Part shown: piece by piece, positions 1 to 9,839 of the stretch
Layout of the letters: every line of letters starts with the position of its first letter
Position numbering within the stretch: the first letter of the stretch is position 1
Source of the DNA: Asterella californica
Lineage: Eukaryota > Streptophyta > Marchantiopsida > Marchantiales > Aytoniaceae
Reading direction: 5' to 3'
Length of the DNA stretch: 64,000 nt
Assembly: GCA_036924285.1 (NCBI GenBank)
Contig: JAYKYS010000011.1
Location: 7,502,001-7,566,000 of the forward strand
Notes under the pieces: generated by a model
Database searches by the model: none
Seen by the model: the letters and a program-made list of their open reading frames with translations, nothing else
Told to the model about the DNA's origin: nothing
Program-made: the position numbers and the translations under genes

Positions 1-345
1 TAAGCTCCCAGAAGCTAATGTAACTTCTTCTTGGAGATAGGATTTCAGATTTGGTTTGTGGAAGCTTTGTCTATGTCTTCTGGGTAGTGGGTTTCATCAA
101 ATTCATACCCAATTGTGTATGAGAAGCCTTCCTGTTGAGTGGCAGTGATTGTTAGAAGTTGTGCAGAGTCCAAGTTTGTCTCATCCAATGAAGCACTTCG
201 GATCCACGCACGGACTGTTCATGGGAGATTGGTCCCATGAGTCAAAGTAGTCGGAGCAAAGACAGAAGAAGCCAGAAGCCTTCTTTTCACATCAGAAGAC
301 TTCATCTTCGATCGGAAGACAATGTAACTATAAGCAGATCTTTGG
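1..345 (+). repeat. Dispersed repeat X, copy 1
   Basis: This stretch matches 30988-31320 in the same orientation over almost its whole length with scattered substitutions and small indels; both copies run from a CCAGAAGCTAATGTAACTTC start to a GTAACTRTAAGCAG end. It adjoins gag-like sequence here and the LTR-like repeat Y in the second copy, so it is probably part of the decayed gypsy family B. No coding capacity is recognised. The window edge truncates it on the left. Confidence 0.8.
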
Positions 346-354
346 TCTTCTTCC

Positions 355-988
355 TCAATTTACTACAAGCAGGGATGGCTTGCCCACTCCTCTGAACCTC
401 TTCAGAAAAGCTGCCTTCAGAGTGACCCAAGTGGTCATAACTAAATCATCATCCAACACTTTACTCATCCATTTCCTTCCTTTCCTTACGATCAGACTAA
501 GAAATACACGAAGTCGATCTACATCAATGTCTTTCTTGTTGGATCGAGAGAGGATCTCGAACATCGTGACAAAGTAATCAGCATCATCGTCATCATCGCT
601 AACTGATGGTACTTCTGCCGGGTATGGGAAGCCATGTTGACGGCCGGCTGATGCAGCTGTCAACTTCTTTCTCTGTCAGGTCCAGGTGGTGGAGATGACT
701 TTTTCGAAAGACCAGGTCTGTCTGATCAAGAATGTTGTCTTCTAAATTAGAGTTGCTGTCGCTTCCACCCTCTGAGATGTCTGGAGCAATCCCCTCTAGT
801 CTTCCTTCATCTTGAGAAGCCTCTCTCGCACTTGGGAAGACGTCTTCAGCATAACCGAGACCAAAATCAACCTTGTAAATGTGGTCACCTGGTTGGTTTC
901 TGTCTTCTCTAAAGATTATGCTCGAGGAAGGCTCTTCCAGTTCGTTTCGGATCTTCCTGAGCTCATCTTCTTTCTTCTGGTGTCTCAA
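355..988 (-). pseudogene. Ty3/gypsy-type gag fragment (family B)
   Basis: On the minus strand, 988-599 encodes a charged, coiled-coil-prone segment and 663-355 (a different frame) encodes a segment with retrotransposon gag character: FEILSRSNKKDIDVDRLRVF, then KWMSKVL and TWVTLKAAFLKRF, the helical pattern usual for Retrotrans_gag. The two frames overlap, so at least one frameshift lies between them. It would encode the capsid-like protein of an LTR retroelement. LTR-like sequence of the same family lies just upstream in the same orientation (1659-1135). Family assignment is by motif pattern only. Confidence 0.6.
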
Positions 989-1134
989 GGATATCTTCTG
1001 TTCTCTAGAAGCGGTTCATTTACCCACTCATGGTTCTTACCCGCGCATCTTCTGCTTCTTCCTCTGGTCGGAGACATCCACCAGAGTGCTGAGAAGAGGT
1101 GTCATTCTTCTTCTTCTTCTAGTACTTGGCCTCG

Positions 1135-1659
1135 CAAGTTGAAGATCTAAACAACCTTCCACATGTCGGGAATGTCTTCCTCTCCTACTTCATGTTGCAC
1201 TCGACTGCAGTCGAGTGCAACATGAAGACTTCTATCCTTGTAAGATCAAGTCTTCCAAGAAGCGTTTGGAAGCGGAGAGACGATCTCTTCCAGTTCCCCT
1301 TGATGTATCTTGTAACCAACTACTGATACACCAATCCATGAAGCTTAGAACAGTCGTTACTAAGATAAAATCCCCGACAGTGACGTCAGAAATACAGGGT
1401 TACTATATTCTCTAACCCATTGTAGCATAAGATTTTGTTCCCAAAGAAGATTTACACTAGTTACGCTGCTCTAAGTTCTAAGATATGTCCAAACTCACAA
1501 ACACTTGGATTTTGTCTAGAAATCCCGTCTTCTCACAAAATCACGCGGCTTCCAGATCCTTCAAAAGGTGCTCTAGATCATAACATACAACTAATACTCA
1601 AAATACAACACAAACATCCACTGAGAAGTCCAAGAAGACGATTTCTGCTTCCAAGTTAC
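1135..1659 (-). repeat. LTR-like repeat Y (family B), inverted partial copy
   Basis: The reverse complement of this stretch matches 41560-42150 nearly end to end, and 1435-1655 also matches 31738-31975 inverted. It is followed in the minus direction by gag sequence, as expected for a 5' LTR plus leader. Its outer end is cut by the copia element that begins at about 1660. Exact LTR termini cannot be fixed from these three copies. Confidence 0.75.
1188..1227. repeat. Perfect 40-bp palindrome
   Basis: 20-bp arms with no spacer, centred on CTGCAG; the left arm begins CTTCATGTTGCACTCGAC. The homologous place in the second copy of repeat Y (about 42089-42113) has only one arm, so the palindrome arose by inverted duplication in this copy. 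Confidence 0.95.
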
Positions 1660-1866
1660 TGGTAGATCGACGGCTAACATTAGCCGGAGTGGTTAGAATA
1701 GTTACAGTTAGTTAGAGAGCTAACCCACCATTAAGGTTTCTCTTGTACTCACCCCCACTATATATACATGGAGAGGCAAAGCCTCTCATGTCTTATTCCT
1801 ATTTTATTTTTCTTGTCTACTCGCTCTTTCTTCTTGGAGTATCCTCGAAGTATCAATCTTTCTACA
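1660..1866 (+). repeat. Copia 5' LTR
   Basis: Matches 6610-6810; includes a CACTATATATACATGGAGAG core-promoter-like stretch around 1755 (TATATATA) and ends CTTTCTACA just before the primer-binding site. Confidence 0.85.
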
Positions 1867-1878
1867 TGGTATCAGAGC
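1867..1878 (+). other. Primer-binding site, initiator-Met tRNA type
   Basis: TGGTATCAGAGC directly follows the 5' LTR; this is the usual plant LTR-element sequence complementary to the 3' end of initiator methionine tRNA. Confidence 0.9.
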
Positions 1879-2536
1879 AGTAGAGAGCGTGTGTCTCTTG
1901 CTGATGAGCAAGATGGAGTTCGTGCATGGAGAAGTATAGGAGAGAGCAGTTGGAGGTATGTCTGATGTCGAGCACTATCCTGCTGATGCGTTCAGGTGAG
2001 ACAAAACCGTTTCTTTCATCACCAGAAACTTTGAACGTGATTTCGGAGACTTGGATGATTTTTTCTCGTTGATATTTGTCGACCAGCCTGATAAAGGCTG
2101 TCTTGTTCCGAAGATGTGAATTGTGTACTCAGTCAAGTTTCAGCCAGTTTGGAGGTTTCTAGTGCCAGATTTTCAATTGGATCTTTTCTAAACCAAAATG
2201 AAAGTTTTAGGAGTTGAGTCTAAAACGAATATTGGTCCGATAAAGGTGGCACTTTGACAAAATTTACAAAATTTTGAGGGGTCGCACGTCCATTTCTGGC
2301 CTCATTTGGTCCAATTTTGACTTTTCTTGGTGTGTTCTTTCGACGTTTCCGTCGTGTTTTATACACCTACAGTTCACGGACAAGTTCTTTCTTCATTCTT
2401 GCTGCAGGAGGAGTTCACGAAGTTGCCTTGTTGTGACTTGTGACAACTCTTGATCGCGGGGTGTGGACTGACGAGCTTCCTAAATATTCTATGAGATTTT
2501 CCGCCTACAGAACCGAGCAATATTGACATTACAGCT

Positions 2537-3310
2537 ATGACGGAGTATGTGCCTTTGATCACTGGAGAGAAGCTCGACAAGAATAACTACCAAGTGTGGC
2601 AGTTCCGAATGATGACCTTCCTACATGGACAAGATTTATGGGATCTTATCACTGAGGAGGAGAAAGCGTCCGAAGTACCAATTTCTGATCCGAAATTCAA
2701 GGAGTGGAAGAAGCGCTCCTATCAGGCGATTCACTACATCGCGCTGACAGTTTCAGCATCGATGATCACTCACATTCAAGATTGCGATACGCCTAAGAAA
2801 GCTTGGGATGCACTTGCGCGTCTGTTTCAATCCGGAATAGAGGCACGGAAGTTGTAATTGCTGCAGTAGTTCAACACCGTGAAGAAAAGATCGAAGTGCA
2901 TCAATGACTACGTGAACCATGTCAAGCAGCTCGCGGATCAACTATCTTCTGTCAAAGTCGAGATTGATCCCACTGTCTTGATCAGAGCCACATTGTAGAA
3001 ACTGCCTGCAGAGTACAAACAGTTCATGATGGTTTGATGAACTTGTTCTTATGATGTTAGGAGAGGAGGTGCGCCTACTGGGGAAGTCTACTTCCACAGA
3101 CCAGCAAGAATCTGTCTATTTTGCAGGTTATGGAGGATCTGGAGGTAGAGGTCGTGACAAAGGTGTTGGACGTGGACGAGGTCACAGACAGCAACAGCAG
3201 CAGCAGAACCAGCAACAGTATGGTTCTTCCAACAACTAGAGACGAGCGTCTAGTTCCTGCAACTACTGCAAGAAGCAAGGCCACAATGCGAACCAGTGCT
3301 ATAAGAGGTA
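2537..3310 (+). pseudogene. Copia gag remnant with zinc knuckle
   Basis: Starts at ATG 2537 (MTEYVPLITGEKLDKNNYQV). The first ~106 residues have the copia gag pattern (NNYQVWQFRMMTFL, then KKAWDALARLF), followed by a stop and frameshifted continuation (INDYVNHVKQLADQLSS). A CX2CX4HX4C zinc knuckle, CNYCKKQGHNANQC, is encoded at 3258-3299. It would form the virus-like particle that packages the element RNA. At least three stops or frameshifts make it non-functional. Confidence 0.85.
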
Positions 3311-3429
3311 GAACGATCAAAGGCACCAATACGTCAACAACCCCCAACAAGGTAACAGCAACCAGCAAAGTTATGCAGTCACTGAGCAAGTCTATTCGGA
3401 GCAGTTGATGATTACAACGCATCAGAGTT

Positions 3430-6400
3430 ATGCGGGTTTCGAGCCACTGACTGACTGGGTGATCGACTCCGGTGTCACCATAGTCACATAACTCTCCATC
3501 GGGAGCGATTCAGTACACTCAAGTCTGTGTAGACTCCACAATTTATGGTGACAGGAGATGACACCAAGCACAAGATCCAGCACAAGGGTAACATTCCACT
3601 TGACGTTCCTGCTTCAATATTTACTGGTATACGGAATGTTTTACATGTACTCACCTTAACTAGAAATCTGCTATCTGTAGGACAGTTGATAGAACAGGGT
3701 CTGCAAGTGCGCTTCAATAAAGATGGATGTTTTATTGAAGATTCGATCAGCACTGTCATAGCTCGAGGTAGCAAGAGTGGTAGGCTGTTTAAACTAGATG
3801 CATCTGCGCCTAAGTTACAGGCTGCCATGTATGGATAGAGTGGTCAAGTAGTGTCTGACATTGACATCTGGCACAAGCGAATTGAGCACATGAACCTTCA
3901 GAGGCTGAAAAGCCTTCCGAGTTCTGACCTGGTTACAGGTTTGTCCAAATTCGAATCCAGTGAGCCACTGGAGTCTGTGCAGCATGTGAGTTTGGCAAGC
4001 AAGCTAGATAGCCCTTTAAGGGATCAAGTAGTAGAGCGAACAAGCTTCTGGAGCTTGTTCACACAGATGTATGAACTGCTTCTCAGCCAAGTATGATCGG
4101 TTTTGGCAGAGAAACAGTCTAGAGCATCTATCTTTTGTTTGAGATCTGATGGAAGAGACGAGTTTCTTTCTGGAGATTTTGATGCATATTTGCGTGAGCA
4201 TGACATCTGACGTCAGAAGACTTGCAGTTATAGTCCGCAGCAGAACGGGGTTGCGGAGCGCAAGAATTGACATATAGCAGAAGCTGCTCGTGCGATGTTG
4301 AACAAAAAGACCATACCTAGATCTTACTAGACAGAAGCTGTTTCATGTGCGGTATAATCGGACGCTTATAGCGGTAATCTACAGCAAGACACCGATGGAG
4401 GTCTTCTCATGCAGTAAGCCTGATTACTCTTTCCTTAAAGTTTTCGGACGTATCTGTTATGTGCACATATCTGATGAAAGACGTAAGAAACTAAATCTGA
4501 AAGCAGATAGATGTATCTTCCTTGGCTATGCTTCTGATACAAAGGATATAGATGTTACAATCCTTCGTCCAAGCAGTTCTATATCAGTAGGGATGTTGTT
4601 TTTGATGAGCTACAGTCTTGGTTTGCATCTGTCGTCGTCATCTCTGTACTTACTGTAGAACCAACGAGTCAGTCCATTGAAGTACCTCAGAGTAGTACGT
4701 TGAGTGGAGGATCTGGAGAAGTCACTGATTCTATATCAAAATCAATTGCACATAGAGTTGTTGTTAACGTTGGCGTTCACGTGACACAACCTAGTGGAAC
4801 TAGTGTAGTTTCTACACAGGATGAGCGCGTACTATTGCAACGTATGTTTGACTCATCTAGATATATGGATCTTCCACATCCACTGGATACTTTGTCCCAG
4901 ACCTTGACATCTACGTCAGATCAGTTGCAAGAAGAGGTGACTAGTGCGCCGATTATCTCTCGCAGATTTGAGCGGACAAAACATCCAATGAGTAGGTATA
5001 TGCATGAAGGTTTTTCTGCTACGCACCATGCATATATGGTCAATGTTCTTCAGGAATAAGAACTGAGTTCACTTGAGGAGACGATGCACAAAGCCCAATG
5101 GATAAGTGCTATGGAAGCTGAACTTGCTGTGCTTCATCACCAACAGACTTAAGAGTTGATGGACTTACCTGAGGGTGTGACTGGTTGCAGGTGGGTCTTC
5201 AAGGTCAAGCGCAACTCAGATGGTACCGTGTGTCGGTACAAGGTCATATTGGTAGCCAAGGGCTACGCTCAGCAACATGGAGTGGATTTTGAAGAGACCT
5301 TTGATCCTGTTGCGAAGATGGTGACTATTCGAACAGCAGTTGCAGTTGCAACTCAGAAAGGTTGGAAGACGCACCAGATGGACTTCAAGAACGTCTTCCT
5401 CAACGACGATCTTGAGGAGGAGGTCTACATGCAGCAACCTCTAGGTTATGGGGATCTGAAGTTTTCTTCTCGTGTGTGTAAGTTACGGAAGGTTCTCTGT
5501 GATCTGAAATAGGCACCAAGAGCATGATATGCAAAGATCAATTCTTACTTGTAGTCTCTTGGTTTCCACCTTTGTAGTTCAAACTCTACCTTGTATTCAT
5601 TACGAATACAAGACCAGATTGTTGTGATCACCATTTATGTTGATGATCATTATCGATAACTATGAGAAGCTTATTTATCAGATCAAGATCACTTGAAATC
5701 CGAGTTCGAGATAATGGACTTAGGAGAACTCAAGTACTTCCTTGATGTGGAGTTCATTAGAGATGGGAAGGATGTTTGGCTTGTACAGTGACAGTATGCT
5801 CTCAGTATGCTTGAGAGATTTGGTATGCTTGACTGCAAACTCATTGCTACGTCATTAGAGCAAGGGGTAAAGCTAGGAGCAGAGAATGGTGAATTACTTG
5901 ATGATCCACGTATGTACAAATAGATGGTTGTGAGCCTTATCTACTTGACGATCACCAGACTAGACTTGAGCTATGTCGTCGGTCTGATCAGTTAGTTCAT
6001 GCAGTCACCATGGAGATCACATTTTGAGACTGTCAAACGGATCCTCCGCTACGTGAAGTTCTTGATGCAGTACGGACTTCACTATCGATATGGTGGACCA
6101 TTGTTGTTACATGACTACACAGATGCTGATTGGACAAGAAGTGCCGACAAGAGATCCACGTCAAGTTACGCTTTTGGACTTGGAAGTGCTGTTATAAGTT
6201 GGGCTTCTAAGAAGCAATCCACAGTTGCTTTGTCATTCACAGAAGTAGAGTACCGACGAGCAACGAACGCAACATGCGAATCAATTTGGCTTCGATGTCT
6301 GCTATCTAATATTGGTGTGGAGTGTACAGATCCTGTTGTTGTATATATGGACAACATTAGCAGCATGAAGTTAGCTAGTAATCGTGTTTTCCATGCTAGG

Positions 6401-6573
6401 ACGAAGCACATTGAGGTGCACCATCATTTCATTAGAGGGAAGATCCTTACAAGAGAGATTGAGCTCAATTATGTAAGCACAAGAGATCAAGTTGCCGATA
6501 TCTTCACTAAGGCATTGCCTAGAGATAAGTTTGATGCTTTTAGACATTGTCTAGGAGTACATGATGTAGAGTC
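3430..6573 (+). pseudogene. Copia pol remnant (PR-IN-RT-RNase H)
   Basis: Domains in order: aspartic protease with VIDSG (about 3459-3473); GAG-pre-integrase around WHKRIEHM (about 3869); integrase core C-terminal motif SPQQNGVAERKN (about 4231-4267); reverse transcriptase from 5156 with GCRWVFKVKRNSDG and LVAKGYAQQHGVDFEETF, the YVDD active site at about 5636-5647; RNase H from 5999, with TDADW and the terminal DIFTKALPRDKF. This order (integrase before RT) is diagnostic for Ty1/copia. In-frame stops occur after the protease, within integrase, at the end of the RT fingers and elsewhere, so the polyprotein is dead. The RNase H part (5999-6646) is the longest intact frame. Confidence 0.9.
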
Positions 6574-6609
6574 GAGCTTGAAAGGGAGCGTTGATATAGT
6601 CTCAAGCTC

Positions 6610-6810
6610 TAGTAGATGGACAACTAACATTAGCCGGAGTGGTTAAGGTAGTTACAGTTAGTTAGAGGGCTAACCCACCATTAGGGTTTCTCTTGTACTC
6701 ATCCTCACTATATATACATGGAGAGACAAAGCCTCTCATATCTTATTTTACTTTCTTTGTCTACTCGCTCTCTCTTCTTGGAGTGTCTTCGAAGTATCGA
6801 TCTTTCTACA
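6610..6810 (+). repeat. Copia 3' LTR
   Basis: Second copy of the 1660-1866 repeat, with a few substitutions and small deletions; ends TCTTTCTACA. A purine-rich AAAGGGAGCG at 6581-6590 is the likely polypurine tract. Confidence 0.85.
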
Positions 6811-6866
6811 AAGAAGAGCAAATCCAAACAAGATGAAAAAAAAGAAAAGATAGAAATTAAGATTCT

Positions 6867-8407
6867 AATAGGCTTCTAGTCCAGGAGGTCTTGAAACCTC
6901 TCAGATTACACTGAGAGGTTTCAGGACCTCCTGGATCACATCCCTCCGAACCAAGGAAGACCCGATTACTGTGATCAACAAGTCGTTGACTGGTACTTGG
7001 GAGGACTGTCTCAAGACATGGAGTTGTATTGTAGAAGAGGAGGAGGTGATAACCTAGTCGAGGTACAGAAGTGTGAAGAGCAGTATGAAATCTCAAGCAT
7101 TATCCGAAAGATGACGAAAGACAGAGAGAAGACCTCGAAGAAGTGTCAGAAGTGTCAGAAGTCTTTCATGAGGTCCAAGAAGAAGCCCAAGTCTACCGAG
7201 ACTGATAACAATGCTTCGGAAGCATCATCTAGTTCTGAGGAGTCTAGTGCCGCAATTTCAAAATCAGAGTCTGAACAGGAAAAGAAGACACATAGGAAGA
7301 AGAAGGAGAAGTCACGATCCAAGGAAGAAGTTGTGCAGAATATACTTCAGACTCTGATCATTCATGATGTATCTGATCCTCGGATTGATGAAGTATTGAA
7401 ACAATTTGTAGATCTGAAGGTTCATCTTTTGACCTCGAAAGACAAGCGGAAGCAACCCATGGCCGAAACATTTGGTGTAATCTTTGTAACTCTTCTTGAC
7501 ACACTAGGGACCAGTGCTCGCAAGATCAGCCAGTCAATTGGACTGACTGGGAAGAAGACGGTGCACCTGCACGATCCACGTGGGGAATCTTGCTACTGGA
7601 TTGAGACAATACAACCTTTTACTCCTACCCACTTGCTCAGTTTAATCGTTATACTCCTAAGGATAGGACTTGGACTGTACAGACCAAAACGCATTGGCAA
7701 CCTTCTTCATCACTACGACCTCTAAACCCTCTTCCTGGAGCATGTAACAATTGTGGAGAGACATGACACTGGTGGTCCACCTGTCCTCATCCCAAAAGAC
7801 GGATTGGGCAAGTGTCTTTGTGTGGAAATTGTAAGGAAGCAAGACACTTCAGAATAACTGTCCTCAGACTCAGCGACCGCGGCAGATGGTTAGATTTGCA
7901 GATACCACACTTCCTGCAGAAGCAACATCAACTTCTAAGCTCAAGTTAGCAGTGGTACAACATATCTCTATAGAAGAAGAAGATCTTGGGGATTGAACGG
8001 ATTGTCTACACATAGAGGAAGACAAACCAGACTCTGAGAAGCGCATAAGAAAAGAGTCTCAGTTGCAGGAGACATATGCAGCTCAGAAGAAGAAGCCACA
8101 TGAGGAAGCACCACCTTTTATCCTGACGGATGGCACTATTTGGAGCCCTTGCTCAGATTCAGATAGCTTGCCTCTAGAAGAAATCATGAGTGATGCAATA
8201 CTCAAGGTGAGTATCAGAAGCAGAGAGAAATCAGAATCCCGTCGTAAGAGAAGCAAGGAGACTCAGAAGAAGAAGCAGCATAAGGAGAGATCACCCTCTC
8301 CAAAACGACCTTCTTCTCCTGCTTATGACAAAGAAGACCCGAAGTACTTTGCTCCTGACATCAGAAAAGAAGTAGGGGCGATCATGCAAGAAGAAGTCAA
8401 AAAGTGA
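6867..8407 (+). pseudogene. Gypsy-type gag C-terminal half with two zinc knuckles (family B)
   Basis: A charged, Lys/Glu/Ser-rich frame at 6997-7725 is followed, after frame changes, by two zinc-knuckle sequences at about 7738-7860 (CNNCGET with an in-frame stop then HWWSTC; and CGNCKEARH). A further charged frame at 8063-8407 ends at TGA and looks like the gag-protease linker. The nucleic-acid-binding part of an LTR-element gag is the best reading. Sequence that could continue it (linker and protease) resumes at 29077, so this half was probably split off by the D-type insertions at 8454-29076. Confidence 0.6.
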
Positions 8408-8453
8408 CGGAAGATAGTATAGAAAATTTCTCCATCGACCACGGCAGCTCTTG

Positions 8454-9603
8454 TGTCGCGACCTTTAATCTCAAGGTCGGGCGCAGACACGAACAATAGA
8501 ATCCTAGTGGACTTGCGCTAGGTTGTGAACACTGCGAGAAGGACTGAACGGCTTGGTCAGGAGTCCGGATCAGATGAACCCTAAGTGGTTCTCTGAACCG
8601 AGATTGGAACATTGGGTTAAGACATAAAGGTATACCCCAAGACGACCCCAGGTGTGGAGTCCTGGACAAGTCTGGAAACGGACCAAAACAAGACAAGTCT
8701 GGAAACGGACCAAAACATAGGTATGAGGCATAGGTCTGAGATGTGGATCCGAGACGCGGATTGACTGTGGTTCTGACGCTGCTCCGAACCATAGGGTTCA
8801 AGTCTGGGTCTGGACCACAGGTTTCTGAAAAACGGTTAAGTGTTAGAGCTCCAGCGACGTTTTAGGTCGTGGACGGAGCTCCACATAAGATCTCGAGCCG
8901 AGTAAGATATCATTGGAAAGATCTCGGCGAGAGCTTTCTAGTGATATGTAGGATTCCTCGAACTGATCTCTGAGCTGAGAATTATGATCTATTTCGTGAT
9001 TGGGCTGTGGTATAATTTTCAAGGTTCAAATAGGAAGGCGGAGCTGCCGATCCACAGAAGTATATATGAGGGGGGCTCGATGCCTGGGTGGGCCAAGACG
9101 ATTCACCCGACCCCAAGGTTCGGCGAACAGACTCTAGGGGTATGAGGTGATGGCTTGACCGGCTTCAAGACACGTTCCGGTCCAGATTTGGACGTCTAGA
9201 CTTAAGAACGATGTAAGGGCTATGACAAGACTAGGGAACAAGACGGCGAGGTAGATCACCGTTCGGGAGTCTAAACCCATATGGACATCACGAGCGGTTG
9301 GACCGTTAGGTGTGCTGGAGGTACCGTTTAGGACCTTGGACTTTATGAGAAGTCCGCCGCAAGTCATCTTGTGACTTGCTCATGTTGTGAGACCGACCTA
9401 GGCGGGTCTAGGTCGAGACTTAAGGATTGCTGAGCTTGATGATTAAGGAGACGGTCCGGCTCCAGTCCGGACCAAACTGAGTTAAGGTAAGTGGTGCATG
9501 GACACTAACTTGTGATTGTGGTTTGCAAGTTAGCGGTGTGAATTTCGTGACCTACTAAGCAAGAGCTTCCGCTAGCACAACAAGGCGATATGTGTGCTAA
9601 AAG
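8454..9603 (+). repeat. D1 5' LTR
   Basis: Begins TGTCGCGACC; matches 16950-18043, 26728-27830 and 27917-29076 in the same orientation and 18048-19058, 24365-25517 and 25518-26615 inverted. About 1.15 kb. A TATATATGAGGGGGGCTCGA stretch near 9060 is conserved in all copies and could be the core promoter. Confidence 0.88.
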
Positions 9604-9616
9604 TGATATCAGAGTC
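9604..9616 (+). other. D1 primer-binding site
   Basis: TGATATCAGAGTC right after the 5' LTR corresponds to TGGTATCAGAGCC in D2, the initiator-Met tRNA type; two substitutions here suggest decay. Confidence 0.7.
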
Positions 9617-9839
9617 GACGTTTCGATGAGCGAGAACTTGAGGTAACGACTGAAGGTTGGACGCTAGAGGAGGAATACGAGACACGAAGCGGATCAACGT
9701 TTCTAGGTGAACACTTGGAGCAATGACCGACGTATGACAGAGTTTCAAGAGGAAGATCAAGAGACGAGTGGCGGTTGACATCGAGATAAGATCAAATCGA
9801 GCTAGTCCCGAAGCACAGTAAGAGGACGATAACCGACAA

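Larger units (their letters stand above)
1660..6810 (+). mobile_element. Ty1/copia LTR retrotransposon, degenerate
   Basis: Two similar direct repeats (about 1660-1866 and 6610-6810) flank gag and pol remnants in copia order: gag, protease, integrase, reverse transcriptase, RNase H. A primer-binding site follows the left repeat directly, and a purine tract (6581-6590) lies shortly before the right one. Many stops and frameshifts interrupt both reading frames, so it is not autonomous. The left end interrupts LTR-like repeat Y of family B. I see no convincing target duplication (GTTAC on the left, AAGAA on the right). The true right LTR may start near 6592, which would mean the left LTR lost its first ~18 bp. 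Confidence 0.92.

Noticed and set aside
1655..6815. Target-site duplication around the copia element
   Set aside because: GTTAC (left) and AAGAA (right) do not match; ends may be eroded or recombined.
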